43,061 nucleotides of DNA from positions 1 through 43,061 of the forward strand of contig JAJRSS010000006.1 of the NCBI GenBank assembly GCA_024278615.1. The letters are read 5' to 3'. Shown here piece after piece: positions 35,544 to 43,061 of this stretch. The notes beneath the pieces were generated by a model. It was given only the letters and a program-made list of their open reading frames with translations. It was not told where the DNA came from and ran no database searches. A program made the position numbers and the translations under genes. The stretch comes from Alphaproteobacteria bacterium. GTDB taxonomy: Bacteria > Pseudomonadota > Alphaproteobacteria > Rhodospirillales > 2-02-FULL-58-16. The first letter of the stretch is position 1. Each line of letters opens with the position of its first letter.

Positions 35544-36155
35544 ATGGAAACCTTCACGCCACAGGAAATCACCATCGCCGTGGAGCCCTTGCTGCGCATC
35601 CAGGGCTACCGCGATTTGGACAAGGTACGCGCGCCGATCAAAAAGGTGGCCGCCAAAATGGCTGCCCGAGCCCAGCAACTGGCGGAGCCCATTGCCGTTT
35701 ACCGTAAGGTGCCGATCAAATCCGTAGATGGTAATTCGGTGACCCTGGGCGCCGGCACCGTATTTCACAGTGAGGAATTCCCCAGGTTTCTGACCGGGTG
35801 CGGCGAAGTGGTGGTCTTTGTACTGACCATCGGCACCGCTTTCGATGCGGAAGTCCAGGCACTCATCGAAGAAGACAAGATCCTTGAGTTGCTGTTTTTT
35901 GAAAACGCCGGCTGGATCGGAGTGGAAAGCGCCACCAAGACTTTTTCCCGCCACCTTCAGGCCATGGCCCGCCAACAGGGCTGCCAACTGACCCGCCGCC
36001 TGGCCCCTGGGTACCAGAACTGGCGCCTGGAGGAACAAGCGAACTTTTTCAGCCTGTTTGAAACCGGCGCCCTTCCCGTCCGCCTTCTCGAAAGTTGCGC
36101 CATGCTTCCCAAAATGTCCCGTTCCGGGCTTTACGGATTGAAACCATCATTATAG
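35544..36155 (+). CDS. Protein resembling the B12-dependent methionine synthase activation domain
   Basis: 203-residue protein resembling the C-terminal, SAM-binding activation domain of MetH, in the stand-alone form found in corrinoid methyltransferase operons. Landmarks are FVLTIGTAFD, the RRLAPGYQNWRLEEQ stretch and the C-terminal MLPKMSRSGLYGLKP. In MetH this domain helps return oxidised cobalamin to the active methylated form. Here it may aid reactivation of the corrinoid protein two genes downstream, or bind corrinoid/SAM. The role is inferred. It opens the cassette after a clear promoter, and the next gene starts 59 bp later. Confidence 0.75.
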   Translation: METFTPQEITIAVEPLLRIQGYRDLDKVRAPIKKVAAKMAARAQQLAEPIAVYRKVPIKSVDGNSVTLGAGTVFHSEEFPRFLTGCGEVVVFVLTIGTAFDAEVQALIEEDKILELLFFENAGWIGVESATKTFSRHLQAMARQQGCQLTRRLAPGYQNWRLEEQANFFSLFETGALPVRLLESCAMLPKMSRSGLYGLKPSL

Positions 36156-36214
36156 CAAAACCTGACATCCAACGGCCCGGCGGTATCCGGGTACAACTTC
36201 ACTAGGGGGCGACC

Positions 36215-37189
36215 ATGACCATTGGCTCACACGGCCTGATTATCATCGGCGAGAACTTCAATACTACCCGCAAGATCCGCGGCACCAGTCCGCGCGTAGT
36301 GCGCGAGGGGGACAAGCAGGGCCTGTCCTATACGGACCTGGACGGCACGGTGCGAATCCTGGACATCCCCGACCCCCTGCCCGAGGATCCGGGCGAACTG
36401 AAGACCACCATGATCCCCCATATCGGCTTGGCCCTGCGCAACAAGGACATGGACTACATCCGCTGGGCGATCATGGCCCAGGTGGAAGCCGGCGCCCATA
36501 TCATCGATATCTGCGTCGATGAAATGTCTCACTACCCGGAGGAACGGGCCGACTGGATGCGCTGGACCGTCGAAGCCGTGCAGAAAATGACCGACGTGGC
36601 GCTGGCCATCGATTCCTCGGACCCGCAAACGGTAAAGGCGGGGCTGGAGGTCTATGACACCTCGAAAAGCCGGCCGGCGATCAATTCCGTCAACCTTGAA
36701 GAAAACCGCCTGCCGCTGATTCCCATGGCTAAGGAAATGAATGCCTACCTGTTCGCCAACGCCGGAGGGTCATCGGGTATGCCGCAAAATGCCCAAGACC
36801 GGGTGGACAACCTTGAGCAACTGATGAAGATGATGGATGACGCCGATGTCCCCATGGAAGACCGCTTCCTCGACCCCCTGGTTTTTCCCATCGGCGCCGG
36901 TCCCGACTTCGGCTTGCACTACCTGGACGCGGTAAAGACGCTGCGCCAACGGTATCCGGAGGTGCATATCTTCGGCGGCCATAGCAATACTTCCTTCGGC
37001 CTGCCGGGCCGCAAGGGACTCAATAACGCGTTCATCGTCCTTTCCATGTTGGCCGGGTGCGATACCCTGATGATCGACCCGATCATGAACCCGCCGGCGG
37101 AACTGATCGAATTTCGCATGGCCGCCGACGCGCAGACCGGCAAGGACGAATTCGCCATGAAGTATCTCAAGTACTGGCGGGCGAAATAG
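36215..37189 (+). CDS. Pterin-binding methyltransferase (methylcorrinoid:tetrahydrofolate, MtgA/AcsE-like)
   Basis: 324-residue TIM-barrel protein of the dihydropteroate-synthase-like pterin-binding family. Landmarks are the IIIGENFN opening, GAHIIDICVDEM, VALAIDSSDPQ, PAINSVNLEE and GGHSNTSFGLPGRKGLNNAF. This is the pattern of enzymes that move methyl between a corrinoid protein and tetrahydrofolate. In this cassette it most likely takes the methyl from the corrinoid protein (38426-39133) to make methyl-THF. An AGGGGG site precedes the ATG. The methyl donor to the corrinoid is not shown by this gene. Confidence 0.87.
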   Translation: MTIGSHGLIIIGENFNTTRKIRGTSPRVVREGDKQGLSYTDLDGTVRILDIPDPLPEDPGELKTTMIPHIGLALRNKDMDYIRWAIMAQVEAGAHIIDICVDEMSHYPEERADWMRWTVEAVQKMTDVALAIDSSDPQTVKAGLEVYDTSKSRPAINSVNLEENRLPLIPMAKEMNAYLFANAGGSSGMPQNAQDRVDNLEQLMKMMDDADVPMEDRFLDPLVFPIGAGPDFGLHYLDAVKTLRQRYPEVHIFGGHSNTSFGLPGRKGLNNAFIVLSMLAGCDTLMIDPIMNPPAELIEFRMAADAQTGKDEFAMKYLKYWRAK

Positions 37190-37232
37190 CCGTGGTTCTC
37201 CGAATTGAAACCGCAATAAGTGGGAGGAAAAT

Positions 37233-38402
37233 GTGAAGGAACTGTCACACCGGGAAAGGTTCATCCGCGCCCTGCGCCATGAACCCATTGACCGTCTGCC
37301 AAGGTTTTTCCGCTTCAAGCGTGAAGCCAAGGAGAAAGTCGCCCGCATCTTCGGCATCACAGACGCGGAAACGGGCCTGGGTCACCAGCCCGACCTGGAA
37401 CTGCGCATGGGCAACGATGTCGTGCTTTATCAGATTGGCATTAACGCGGAGTTCTCCCACCGGGAAATCGCTATCGGCGACACCTGGCACAGCCCGTTTA
37501 ACGTCGGCTACGGCAAAAGCGGTCTGCAAGGCCGCAACGAGGAAGAACACAAGGAATTCATGAAGACCCAGGAATACTGGGGCCCGGCCAAGGTAGTACC
37601 GGAGAACTTCCCCAGTTCCCACCCCATCACCTCCATGGAAGACCTGAAAAACTACAAGTGGCCCGACCCCGACGATCCCCGTTTGCTCGATCCGATCAAG
37701 AAGATGGTCGACGAATACGGGGATGAATATTTCACCATGGTAGACTTGTCCTCGACCCTGATCGAGGCCGCTTACGCCCACATCGTCGGCACCCAGAAAT
37801 TCTTCCTCATGCTGTTCGACCAACCGGAACTGATCGAAGGGGTTCTGGACGGGCTGACCGAATACTACACGGAACTGGGTAAGAATGCCGTCAAACTGGG
37901 CATCGACATGATCCGTGTCGGAGACGACGTGGGCGCCCAGCAGTCCATGATGCTGTCGCCAGATTCCTGGCGTGAACTGGCCAAGCCCCGGTTCGAATAC
38001 ATGTTCAAGGAATTCAAGAAGGTCAACAAGGACCTGTTCATCAAGCTGCATTCCTGCGGCGACTATTCACCGATCATCCCAGACATCATTGAACTGGGGG
38101 TAGATTTGTCGGGGCTCATGCAGCCCACGGGCGGTAATAAGGATCAGGTGGGGATCAAGAAAAAATACGGCGCCGACCTGGCCCTGGTCGGCGGCTTCGA
38201 CGTGCAGAACCTCCTTCCCCGGGGTTCGGTGGAAGACGTTCGCGCTGGCGTCCTGGAGGTGATCAAGAACCTGGGTGTCGGCGGTGGTTATATTTTTTCG
38301 CCGTCCCACTACATCCTGGCCGACGTCCCCATCCAGAACATCTGGGCGATGTACGAAGCGGTCCAGGATTTCGGGGAGTACGGCAAGTACCCGCTCGACT
38401 GA
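37233..38402 (+). CDS. UroD-fold corrinoid methyltransferase (MtaA/MtbA/CmuA-like)
   Basis: 389-residue protein of the uroporphyrinogen-decarboxylase superfamily; its members in corrinoid operons are zinc methyltransferases rather than decarboxylases. The zinc-type motif is LHSCGDYSP (His273, Cys275). Where MtaA/MtbA have a third Cys ligand, this protein reads SPSHYI, with His359. It may demethylate a substrate onto the corrinoid protein or shuttle methyl groups; the substrate is unknown. The start is a GTG at 37233 with GGAGG upstream, because the ATG two bases earlier meets an immediate stop. The corrinoid protein gene follows after 23 bp. Confidence 0.85.
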   Translation: MKELSHRERFIRALRHEPIDRLPRFFRFKREAKEKVARIFGITDAETGLGHQPDLELRMGNDVVLYQIGINAEFSHREIAIGDTWHSPFNVGYGKSGLQGRNEEEHKEFMKTQEYWGPAKVVPENFPSSHPITSMEDLKNYKWPDPDDPRLLDPIKKMVDEYGDEYFTMVDLSSTLIEAAYAHIVGTQKFFLMLFDQPELIEGVLDGLTEYYTELGKNAVKLGIDMIRVGDDVGAQQSMMLSPDSWRELAKPRFEYMFKEFKKVNKDLFIKLHSCGDYSPIIPDIIELGVDLSGLMQPTGGNKDQVGIKKKYGADLALVGGFDVQNLLPRGSVEDVRAGVLEVIKNLGVGGGYIFSPSHYILADVPIQNIWAMYEAVQDFGEYGKYPLD

Positions 38403-38425
38403 CCCATACCAGCAAGGAGAAAAAA

Positions 38426-39133
38426 ATGTCCGAACCAAGATTGAAAATCCCCGAAGGCTGGGAGGAACGAGCCCCCGAAGGGTGGGAGTGGAGCGAACTG
38501 TGGGAAGCCGTGGAAGTGGGCAAGCACATATTCACCGATGAATTCGTCCGCAAAGCCATCGACACCGGCATCAATCCACGTACGATCCTGGATGACGGCC
38601 TGTTCCCGGGCTTCAACCTGCAAGGGGACCGTTTCACTGAACAGATCATCTTCATCCCCGAAATGCTGATCACTGCCCGGGCCATGAAGGCGGGACTGGC
38701 GTTGATCCGCCCACTGCTCGCCGCCCAAGCGGAAAAACCCATCGGTGTTTTTGTCATGGGCACGGTGCTGGGCGACATGCACGATATCGGCCAATCCATT
38801 GTCGCCATCATGCTGGAAAACGCCGGATTCCAGTTGACCAACCTGGGTACTGACGTACATCCGGATAAGTTCATCGAGACTATCAAGGAATTGAAAGCCG
38901 ATCTGGTCGGCTTTTCCGCCCTTCTTTCGACCACCGTCTATTATCAAAAAGTGACCATTGACGAGATTGAAAAAGCGGGGCTTCGTGACAATGTGAAGAT
39001 TCTCATTGGCGGCGCTCCCACGACCCAGGATTGGGCGGACGAAATTGGCGCCGACGGCTGGGGACGGGATGCGGTACAGGCCGTCAAGCAGGCCAAACGG
39101 CTGATCGCCGAACCTCGGACGGCGTGGGCGTAA
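38426..39133 (+). CDS. Corrinoid (B12-binding) methyl carrier protein
   Basis: 235-residue carrier that shuttles methyl groups on cobalt. The C-terminal cobalamin-binding domain has D-x-H-x-x-G in GDMHDIGQS (Asp117, His119 as lower cobalt ligand, Gly122), SALLSTT and the GGAPTTQ loop. A helical cap domain lies at about 25-100. The N-terminal 25 residues are unusually rich in Trp and Glu (EGWEERAPEGWEWSELWEA), unlike the usual leader of MtbC/MtgC proteins. AGGAG precedes the ATG. It sits between the UroD-type enzyme and the reactivase. Confidence 0.92.
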   Translation: MSEPRLKIPEGWEERAPEGWEWSELWEAVEVGKHIFTDEFVRKAIDTGINPRTILDDGLFPGFNLQGDRFTEQIIFIPEMLITARAMKAGLALIRPLLAAQAEKPIGVFVMGTVLGDMHDIGQSIVAIMLENAGFQLTNLGTDVHPDKFIETIKELKADLVGFSALLSTTVYYQKVTIDEIEKAGLRDNVKILIGGAPTTQDWADEIGADGWGRDAVQAVKQAKRLIAEPRTAWA

Positions 39134-39155
39134 GACTTAAAGGTATGGGACCTAT

Positions 39156-41057
39156 ATGAGCGAGAACGTCAGCGTTACTTTCGTCGATGGGGACGGCAAA
39201 CAAACGTCCCGGAAGGTGGGTCGGGGAAGTACCTTCATCGACGCCGCCCAGGACCTGAACCTGGATATTGCCGCCACCTGCGGCGGCCGGGGCCGGTGCC
39301 GAAGCTGCCGGATCAAGGTATTGAAAGGCATCCTGCCGCCGCCCACCATCATGGATCAGGTGCAACTGGGCCCCGATGAAGTGCATGAAGGATTCCGCCT
39401 GTCCTGTCAGACCAAGGTGATCGCCGATTGCACGGTGCTGGTGGCGCCGCCCATCGCCGAAGGCGGTCATAAGATTTTGGGTGCCGGAGTCTCTGAAGAT
39501 ACGCAGTTTCACCTTGATTCCGGCATCGAGAAAAAGCTGGTCGCCGCCAACACGCCGAAGGACGAAAACCACCAGACCTCGGACATGGAGATGATTTTGG
39601 TTGCGCTGGGCGAGCCGGTAAACGGCGACGTCCCCATCGAAGTCCTCCGCAAGGCACCCGACGTGATACGCGCCAAGGGCGGGTCGCTGACCGTCACCAC
39701 CTTCAACCACCGGGTCATCGACGTGGAGCCGGGAGACACCACGCGACACAAGTACGGCATGGCCTTCGACATTGGCACCACCAGTATCGTCGGATCATTG
39801 GTGGACCTGGAAACAGGCGAACAACTGGCCTCCGTCGGCGGCGTCAATCCCCAGGCGGTGTTCGGCGGCGACCTGATGTCGCGCATCGCCTATGCCCAGT
39901 TCAACCCCCAGGCCCTGCGCAAGCTTCGCTCGCGGGTGCTGGCGGAAATCAATGGTTACGTCAAGGAAGTGTGCGGGAACAATAATATCTCCGCCGGCCA
40001 TATCTATAAAATGGTTATCGTCGGTAATACCTGCATGCATCATATCTTCCTGGGTATCGATCCCACCTATGTTGGCTTGGCTCCTTATGCGCCGACCGTG
40101 CGCGAACCGGTGGTGGTGACCGCCAAGGAAGCTTTGCTGAAGGTCAACCCCAACGCACGGATTTGCTTCCTGCCCATTGTCGCCGGGTTCGTCGGCGCCG
40201 ATACGGTGGCCGCCGTCCTCGCCACCCGCATCCACGAAAGCGACCACATACGGGTGATGGTGGATATCGGCACCAACGGCGAAGTGGTCATGGGCACACG
40301 GGGCCGGCTGATGGCCTGCTCGGCGCCCGCCGGCCCGGCCCTGGAGGGGGCGCAAATCCATCACGGCATGCGGGGCGCCGTGGGCGCCATAGAAAAGGTG
40401 GAAATTGACGGCGACGTGACATGTGAAACCATCGGCGGGGCACCGGCGGTGGGTATTTGCGGGTCCGGCCTGGTCGACGCGGCGGCCAAGATGCTCGAGG
40501 CGAAAGTGATCAATCCTTCCGGCTTGCTGCGCCGGGACGGGGGTGAAGGGCTGCCGGAAAAAATCAAGGCCCGCATCGTCGAAGGGGATAACGGCTGGCA
40601 TTTCGTCCTTACCTGGGCCAAGGACACCGGCAAGGACGAGGATATCTACCTCACCCAGCAGGACATCCGCCAGCTTCAACTGGCCAAAGGCGCCATCTAT
40701 TCGGGTATCCTGATGCTGCAAAAGGTGATGGGCGTGGCCGATGGCGACATTGAGGAACTGATGCTGGCCGGCGGCTTCGGCAACTACATCAGTACGGAAA
40801 GCTCGGTCGCCATTCGGCTTCTTCCCAATCTGCCCCTGGAAAAAATAGCCTACGTGGGCAACGCCGCCGCCCTCGGCGCCCAGATGGCCCTTCTGTCGGA
40901 GACAGAGCGGCGGCGCGCCACCACCCTGGCCCGCGAGATCGAGCACGTTGCCCTGGCCACCAATCCGGACTTCCAGGAAATCTTCGTCAAGGCAGTGGTT
41001 TTCGGAGACGAAACGAAAAGGAAAAGCAGAACCCGCACCAGAACCAAGGTGGGTTAG
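39156..41057 (+). CDS. Ferredoxin-ASKHA corrinoid activation protein (RACo-like)
   Basis: 633-residue protein with an N-terminal [2Fe-2S] ferredoxin domain (Cys42, Cys48, Cys51, Cys84) and a linker. A large C-terminal ASKHA/DUF4445 ATP-binding part follows, with AFDIGTTSIVGSLVDL, VDIGTNGEVVMG, GICGSGLVDAA and LAGGFGNYIS. Such proteins reduce inactive Co(II) corrinoid to Co(I) using ATP, acting as reductive activators for methyltransferase systems. Placement directly after the corrinoid protein supports that role. The [2Fe-2S] domain differs from the [4Fe-4S]-bearing archaeal RamA. A MITE-like element starts at the base after the stop codon. Confidence 0.9.
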   Translation: MSENVSVTFVDGDGKQTSRKVGRGSTFIDAAQDLNLDIAATCGGRGRCRSCRIKVLKGILPPPTIMDQVQLGPDEVHEGFRLSCQTKVIADCTVLVAPPIAEGGHKILGAGVSEDTQFHLDSGIEKKLVAANTPKDENHQTSDMEMILVALGEPVNGDVPIEVLRKAPDVIRAKGGSLTVTTFNHRVIDVEPGDTTRHKYGMAFDIGTTSIVGSLVDLETGEQLASVGGVNPQAVFGGDLMSRIAYAQFNPQALRKLRSRVLAEINGYVKEVCGNNNISAGHIYKMVIVGNTCMHHIFLGIDPTYVGLAPYAPTVREPVVVTAKEALLKVNPNARICFLPIVAGFVGADTVAAVLATRIHESDHIRVMVDIGTNGEVVMGTRGRLMACSAPAGPALEGAQIHHGMRGAVGAIEKVEIDGDVTCETIGGAPAVGICGSGLVDAAAKMLEAKVINPSGLLRRDGGEGLPEKIKARIVEGDNGWHFVLTWAKDTGKDEDIYLTQQDIRQLQLAKGAIYSGILMLQKVMGVADGDIEELMLAGGFGNYISTESSVAIRLLPNLPLEKIAYVGNAAALGAQMALLSETERRRATTLAREIEHVALATNPDFQEIFVKAVVFGDETKRKSRTRTRTKVG

Positions 41058-41233
41058 CAGGATGCTGAAAAACTCCAAAACTGACGTAATCAACTTTCGA
41101 CACCGGCCTAATTTTCTAGGAGGCCGCCGGACGCGGGATGAGGCGACGCTATTGGAACTCCTCTTCTTGAGGGACGAGCGCAAGCGGGAGTCTCGAAGGA
41201 TCGTTGTCGCAAACACCCTTTTTCAGCACCCTG
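41058..41233. mobile_element. MITE-like element, 176 bp, with 15-bp terminal inverted repeats
   Basis: The ends CAGGATGCTGAAAAA (41058-41072) and, reversed, CAGGGTGCTGAAAAA (41219-41233) match in 14 of 15 bases. The interior has no transposase-sized frame, only a short frame of about 62 codons that looks incidental. It fills most of the unusual 189-bp gap between the reactivase and cobW genes; other gaps in the operon are under 60 bp. No clear target-site duplication is visible. The parent IS was not identified. Confidence 0.65.
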
Positions 41234-41246
41234 TTGGGGGCTCGGC

Positions 41247-42209
41247 ATGAAAGTGAGCCTGATCTTCGGTTTTTTGGGTTCGGGCAAGACTACCTTGCTG
41301 CGCCACATCCTGGCCGAAAGGGCGGCCAAGCAATCCATGGCGGTAATCGTCAACGAATTCGGCGAAGTGGGTATCGACGGCGCCATCCTCGCCGGTAATA
41401 ACGTCGACATGGTAGAGCTGAATTCCGGCTGCCTGTGCTGCACCCTGAAGGGGCCGCTGCTCAACGCGGTGGAGGAACTTCGCGACCGCGCCGGCGTCGG
41501 GCACACGGTAATCGAAGCCTCGGGCCTGGCCCACCCGGAGGAAATGGAGGAAACCTTCGCCAATCCCAGGTTGGGAACCACGGTGGATGTGGGTCCTTAC
41601 GTCACCGTTGTGGACGGGCACAAGTTTGCCAGGCTGCGCCAGGGCCTGGGGGAATTCTACGTGGACCAAGTGGCCTATGCGGACGTGATCCTGCTCAACA
41701 AGGCCGACCTCATGTCGGCCGACGAAATGGAAATATTGAAAAAGGAAATCAACGCCATCAATCCCGATGCCGAAATTTTGGTGACCGAACGGTGTGATGT
41801 TGATCCCGGGTCGGTCCTGGACAGCAGGAAAGTTGCGGAAAAAGCCGCGCAAGCCGATCCCCATCATTCCCCCGGTCATTCCCCCCTTCACTCTCATGAA
41901 TCCTTTGATTCCCTGGTCCTGAATTCCGGCGCGGATGCGGCGCGGGGCCGGGTCCAGCGGTTCTTCTCGGGCCTTGCGCCCAACGTGTTGAGGGCCAAGG
42001 GGTTCATGACCATCGACGGCCGGCTGTCGCTGGTGCAGTACGCCGCCGGGCAGTTGGAAATCGAGGACAACCCGGCCGCCTCCGCCACCCAGGACCCCGC
42101 CCGCCAGATGGTGTTTATCGGCGAGGGCCTAAACCGGGCGGCCCTGGAATCCGAATTCGCCTTCGCCCGCCGGAAAAACGGAAATGGGACCGAAGAGAAT
42201 GGAACATGA
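41247..42209 (+). CDS. CobW/COG0523-family metal-binding GTPase
   Basis: 320-residue G3E-family GTPase, a probable metallochaperone. It has the P-loop GFLGSGKTT (8-16), the metal-binding CxCC motif GCLCC (Cys62, Cys64, Cys65), VIEASGLAHP and the NKADL guanine-specificity motif. A His-rich stretch (HHSPGHSPLHSHE, about 212-224) precedes a CobW C-terminal domain. Members deliver zinc or cobalt, among other metals. Here it may supply zinc to the methyltransferases or cobalt for corrinoid. The ATG is 13 bp after the MITE and its stop overlaps the GntR start (ATGA). Confidence 0.9.
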   Translation: MKVSLIFGFLGSGKTTLLRHILAERAAKQSMAVIVNEFGEVGIDGAILAGNNVDMVELNSGCLCCTLKGPLLNAVEELRDRAGVGHTVIEASGLAHPEEMEETFANPRLGTTVDVGPYVTVVDGHKFARLRQGLGEFYVDQVAYADVILLNKADLMSADEMEILKKEINAINPDAEILVTERCDVDPGSVLDSRKVAEKAAQADPHHSPGHSPLHSHESFDSLVLNSGADAARGRVQRFFSGLAPNVLRAKGFMTIDGRLSLVQYAAGQLEIEDNPAASATQDPARQMVFIGEGLNRAALESEFAFARRKNGNGTEENGT

Positions 42210-42886
42210 CCAAGCCTAACCTGGCCGCGGTGAAGGAACTCAATCCCCCTTCCCTGTCGGAAAAGGCCTATCAGCTTCTGTTGCGCAAGATCACTCGGCT
42301 GGAACTGGCGCCGGGGGCGGTGCTGGCGGAAAGGGCGCTGATGAACGAACTGAATATCGGGCGTACACCGATCCGCGAGGCGTTGCAGCGGCTGGCCAGC
42401 GAAGGCCTGGTTTCCCACCTGCCCAACCGCGGCATGTTCGTCACCGAAATCGGCGCCACCAGCGTCCAGCAAATCTATGAATTCCGCGCCATGATCGAAG
42501 GCTTCACCGCCCGCCTGGCCGCCAGCCGCGCCACCGAGGAAGAAATCGCCGAACTGGCGTCGCTCCACCAGCAGTTGGCGGGAGCGACGAAAAAGAACGA
42601 CATCGACTTGTACGTCGACTTGGATTTCCACTTCCACGTCCTGCTCGCCCAGGCGTCAAAGAACGCCTACCTGGAAGAGGTAGTGCCGCGGATTTTTTAT
42701 CTTCACCTCAGGCTGTGGTTTTTTATCTCCAGCCGGACGGGAAACTGGCGCTCCATCGCCGACGCCCACGACGGAATGACCGATGGCGTCGTCAAAGCCC
42801 TGAAAAGCCGCGACCCCGACGAAGCGGAAAGGGCCATGCAGTCCTATATCTCGCTCCGACACACCGACATCAAGGACGTGCTGTAG
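42206..42886 (+). CDS. GntR-family (FadR/FCD) transcriptional regulator
   Basis: 226-residue regulator with an N-terminal winged helix (SEKAYQLLLRKITRLEL through GRTPIREALQRLASEGLV). A FadR-type C-terminal ligand domain follows, with the conserved YEFRAMIEGFTARLAA and DLDFHFHVLLAQASKN segments; the histidines there usually bind a metal. It is translationally coupled to cobW through an ATGA overlap. As the last gene of the cassette it probably controls the operon promoter near 35470 in response to the methyl donor or a related acid. Its operator and sign of control are not visible. Confidence 0.9.
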   Translation: MTKPNLAAVKELNPPSLSEKAYQLLLRKITRLELAPGAVLAERALMNELNIGRTPIREALQRLASEGLVSHLPNRGMFVTEIGATSVQQIYEFRAMIEGFTARLAASRATEEEIAELASLHQQLAGATKKNDIDLYVDLDFHFHVLLAQASKNAYLEEVVPRIFYLHLRLWFFISSRTGNWRSIADAHDGMTDGVVKALKSRDPDEAERAMQSYISLRHTDIKDVL

Positions 42887-43007
42887 GGGTACGAGAAAAA
42901 AATATACAGAGTCCCCGGATTCTTAGTGTCTGTCCGGGAAAAAGTTGCTTTGGGTGAATCATTTATGATTCTGTTGTGGCCACTGATTCGTTTTTCGGGA
43001 GGTGGCT

Positions 43008-43061
43008 ATGTGGACTGGCAAGAACCGAGGCCTGTACGAGCGCAAGGGCCTGCGTTATCCG
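43008..43061 (+). CDS. IS5-type transposase, start only (cut by window end)
   Basis: An ATG at 43008 with GGGAGG upstream opens MWTGKNRGLYERKGLRYP and runs off the window edge. This opening resembles transposases of the IS5 group as I remember them. The left end of the IS is probably near 42924-42930, where the sequence changes to TGTCTGTCCGGGAAAAAG. Inverted repeats cannot be verified without the other end. The IS lies directly beyond the GntR gene and may mark one border of the accessory region. Confidence 0.55.
   Translation, partial: MWTGKNRGLYERKGLRYP

Noticed and set aside
41061-41250. A 62-codon frame between the reactivase and cobW genes as a small gene.
   Set aside because: It lies almost wholly inside the MITE-like element, starts in its inverted repeat and has no ribosome-binding site of its own.
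1-43061. CRISPR arrays, tRNA or rRNA genes.
   Set aside because: No regularly spaced repeats and no tRNA- or rRNA-like sequence was seen on reading either strand.

Overview
The window looks like chromosomal DNA of a GC-rich alphaproteobacterium, most likely Rhodospirillales-like. Two things point there: the core gene order (surA-pdxA-rsmA against gmk-yicC; fabD-fabG-acpP-fabF-mltG; rpsF-rpsR-DUF2232-rplI; dnaB-alr-mlaEF-radA-cvpA-purF), and the sequence character of the proteins. This placement is inferred from gene order and protein motifs read by eye, not from a database search.

Region 1 (1-10.4 kb) is housekeeping. On the plus strand are outer-membrane chaperone surA, pyridoxal-phosphate gene pdxA and rRNA methylase rsmA. 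Converging on the minus strand are gmk, yicC, mltG and the type II fatty-acid genes fabF, acpP, fabG and fabD. A plus-strand short-chain dehydrogenase sits between yicC and mltG. Region 2 (10.4-23.7 kb) reads rightward: rpsF-rpsR-DUF2232-rplI, a cyclopropane-fatty-acid-synthase-like enzyme, dnaB, alr, mlaE-mlaF, a decayed pRiA4b ORF-3-like gene, radA, cvpA, purF and a second short-chain dehydrogenase. Two genes here, DUF2232 and the essential dnaB, each carry one in-frame TAA in an otherwise intact reading frame.

Region 3 (23.8-34.9 kb) is a phosphorus and phosphonate block. It holds a DUF47 (PhoU-like) gene with a Pit phosphate transporter, then a divergent DeoR-type regulator. Next comes an apparent 2-aminoethylphosphonate (AEP) operon: periplasmic binding protein, ATPase, fused permease, an MttB-family (trimethylamine/glycine-betaine type, no pyrrolysine stop) methyltransferase, PhnW transaminase and PhnX phosphonoacetaldehyde hydrolase. 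The MttB gene between the AEP transporter and PhnWX is the most suggestive feature of the window.

Region 4 (35.5-42.9 kb) is a corrinoid methyl-transfer cassette on its own promoter. It encodes a protein like the B12-methionine-synthase activation domain, a pterin-binding methyltransferase (MtgA/AcsE type), a UroD-fold methyltransferase, a corrinoid protein, a ferredoxin-ASKHA corrinoid reactivase, a CobW-type GTPase and a GntR regulator. A 176-bp MITE-like element lies between the reactivase and cobW genes. The window ends in the start of an IS5-type transposase.

Working model (inference): an N-methylated AEP such as N,N,N-trimethyl-AEP is imported. The MttB-like enzyme moves a methyl group to the corrinoid protein, and the pterin methyltransferase passes it to tetrahydrofolate. 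After complete demethylation, PhnW and PhnX would turn the AEP into acetaldehyde and phosphate. No gene in the window obviously removes the second and third methyl groups, so the model is incomplete.
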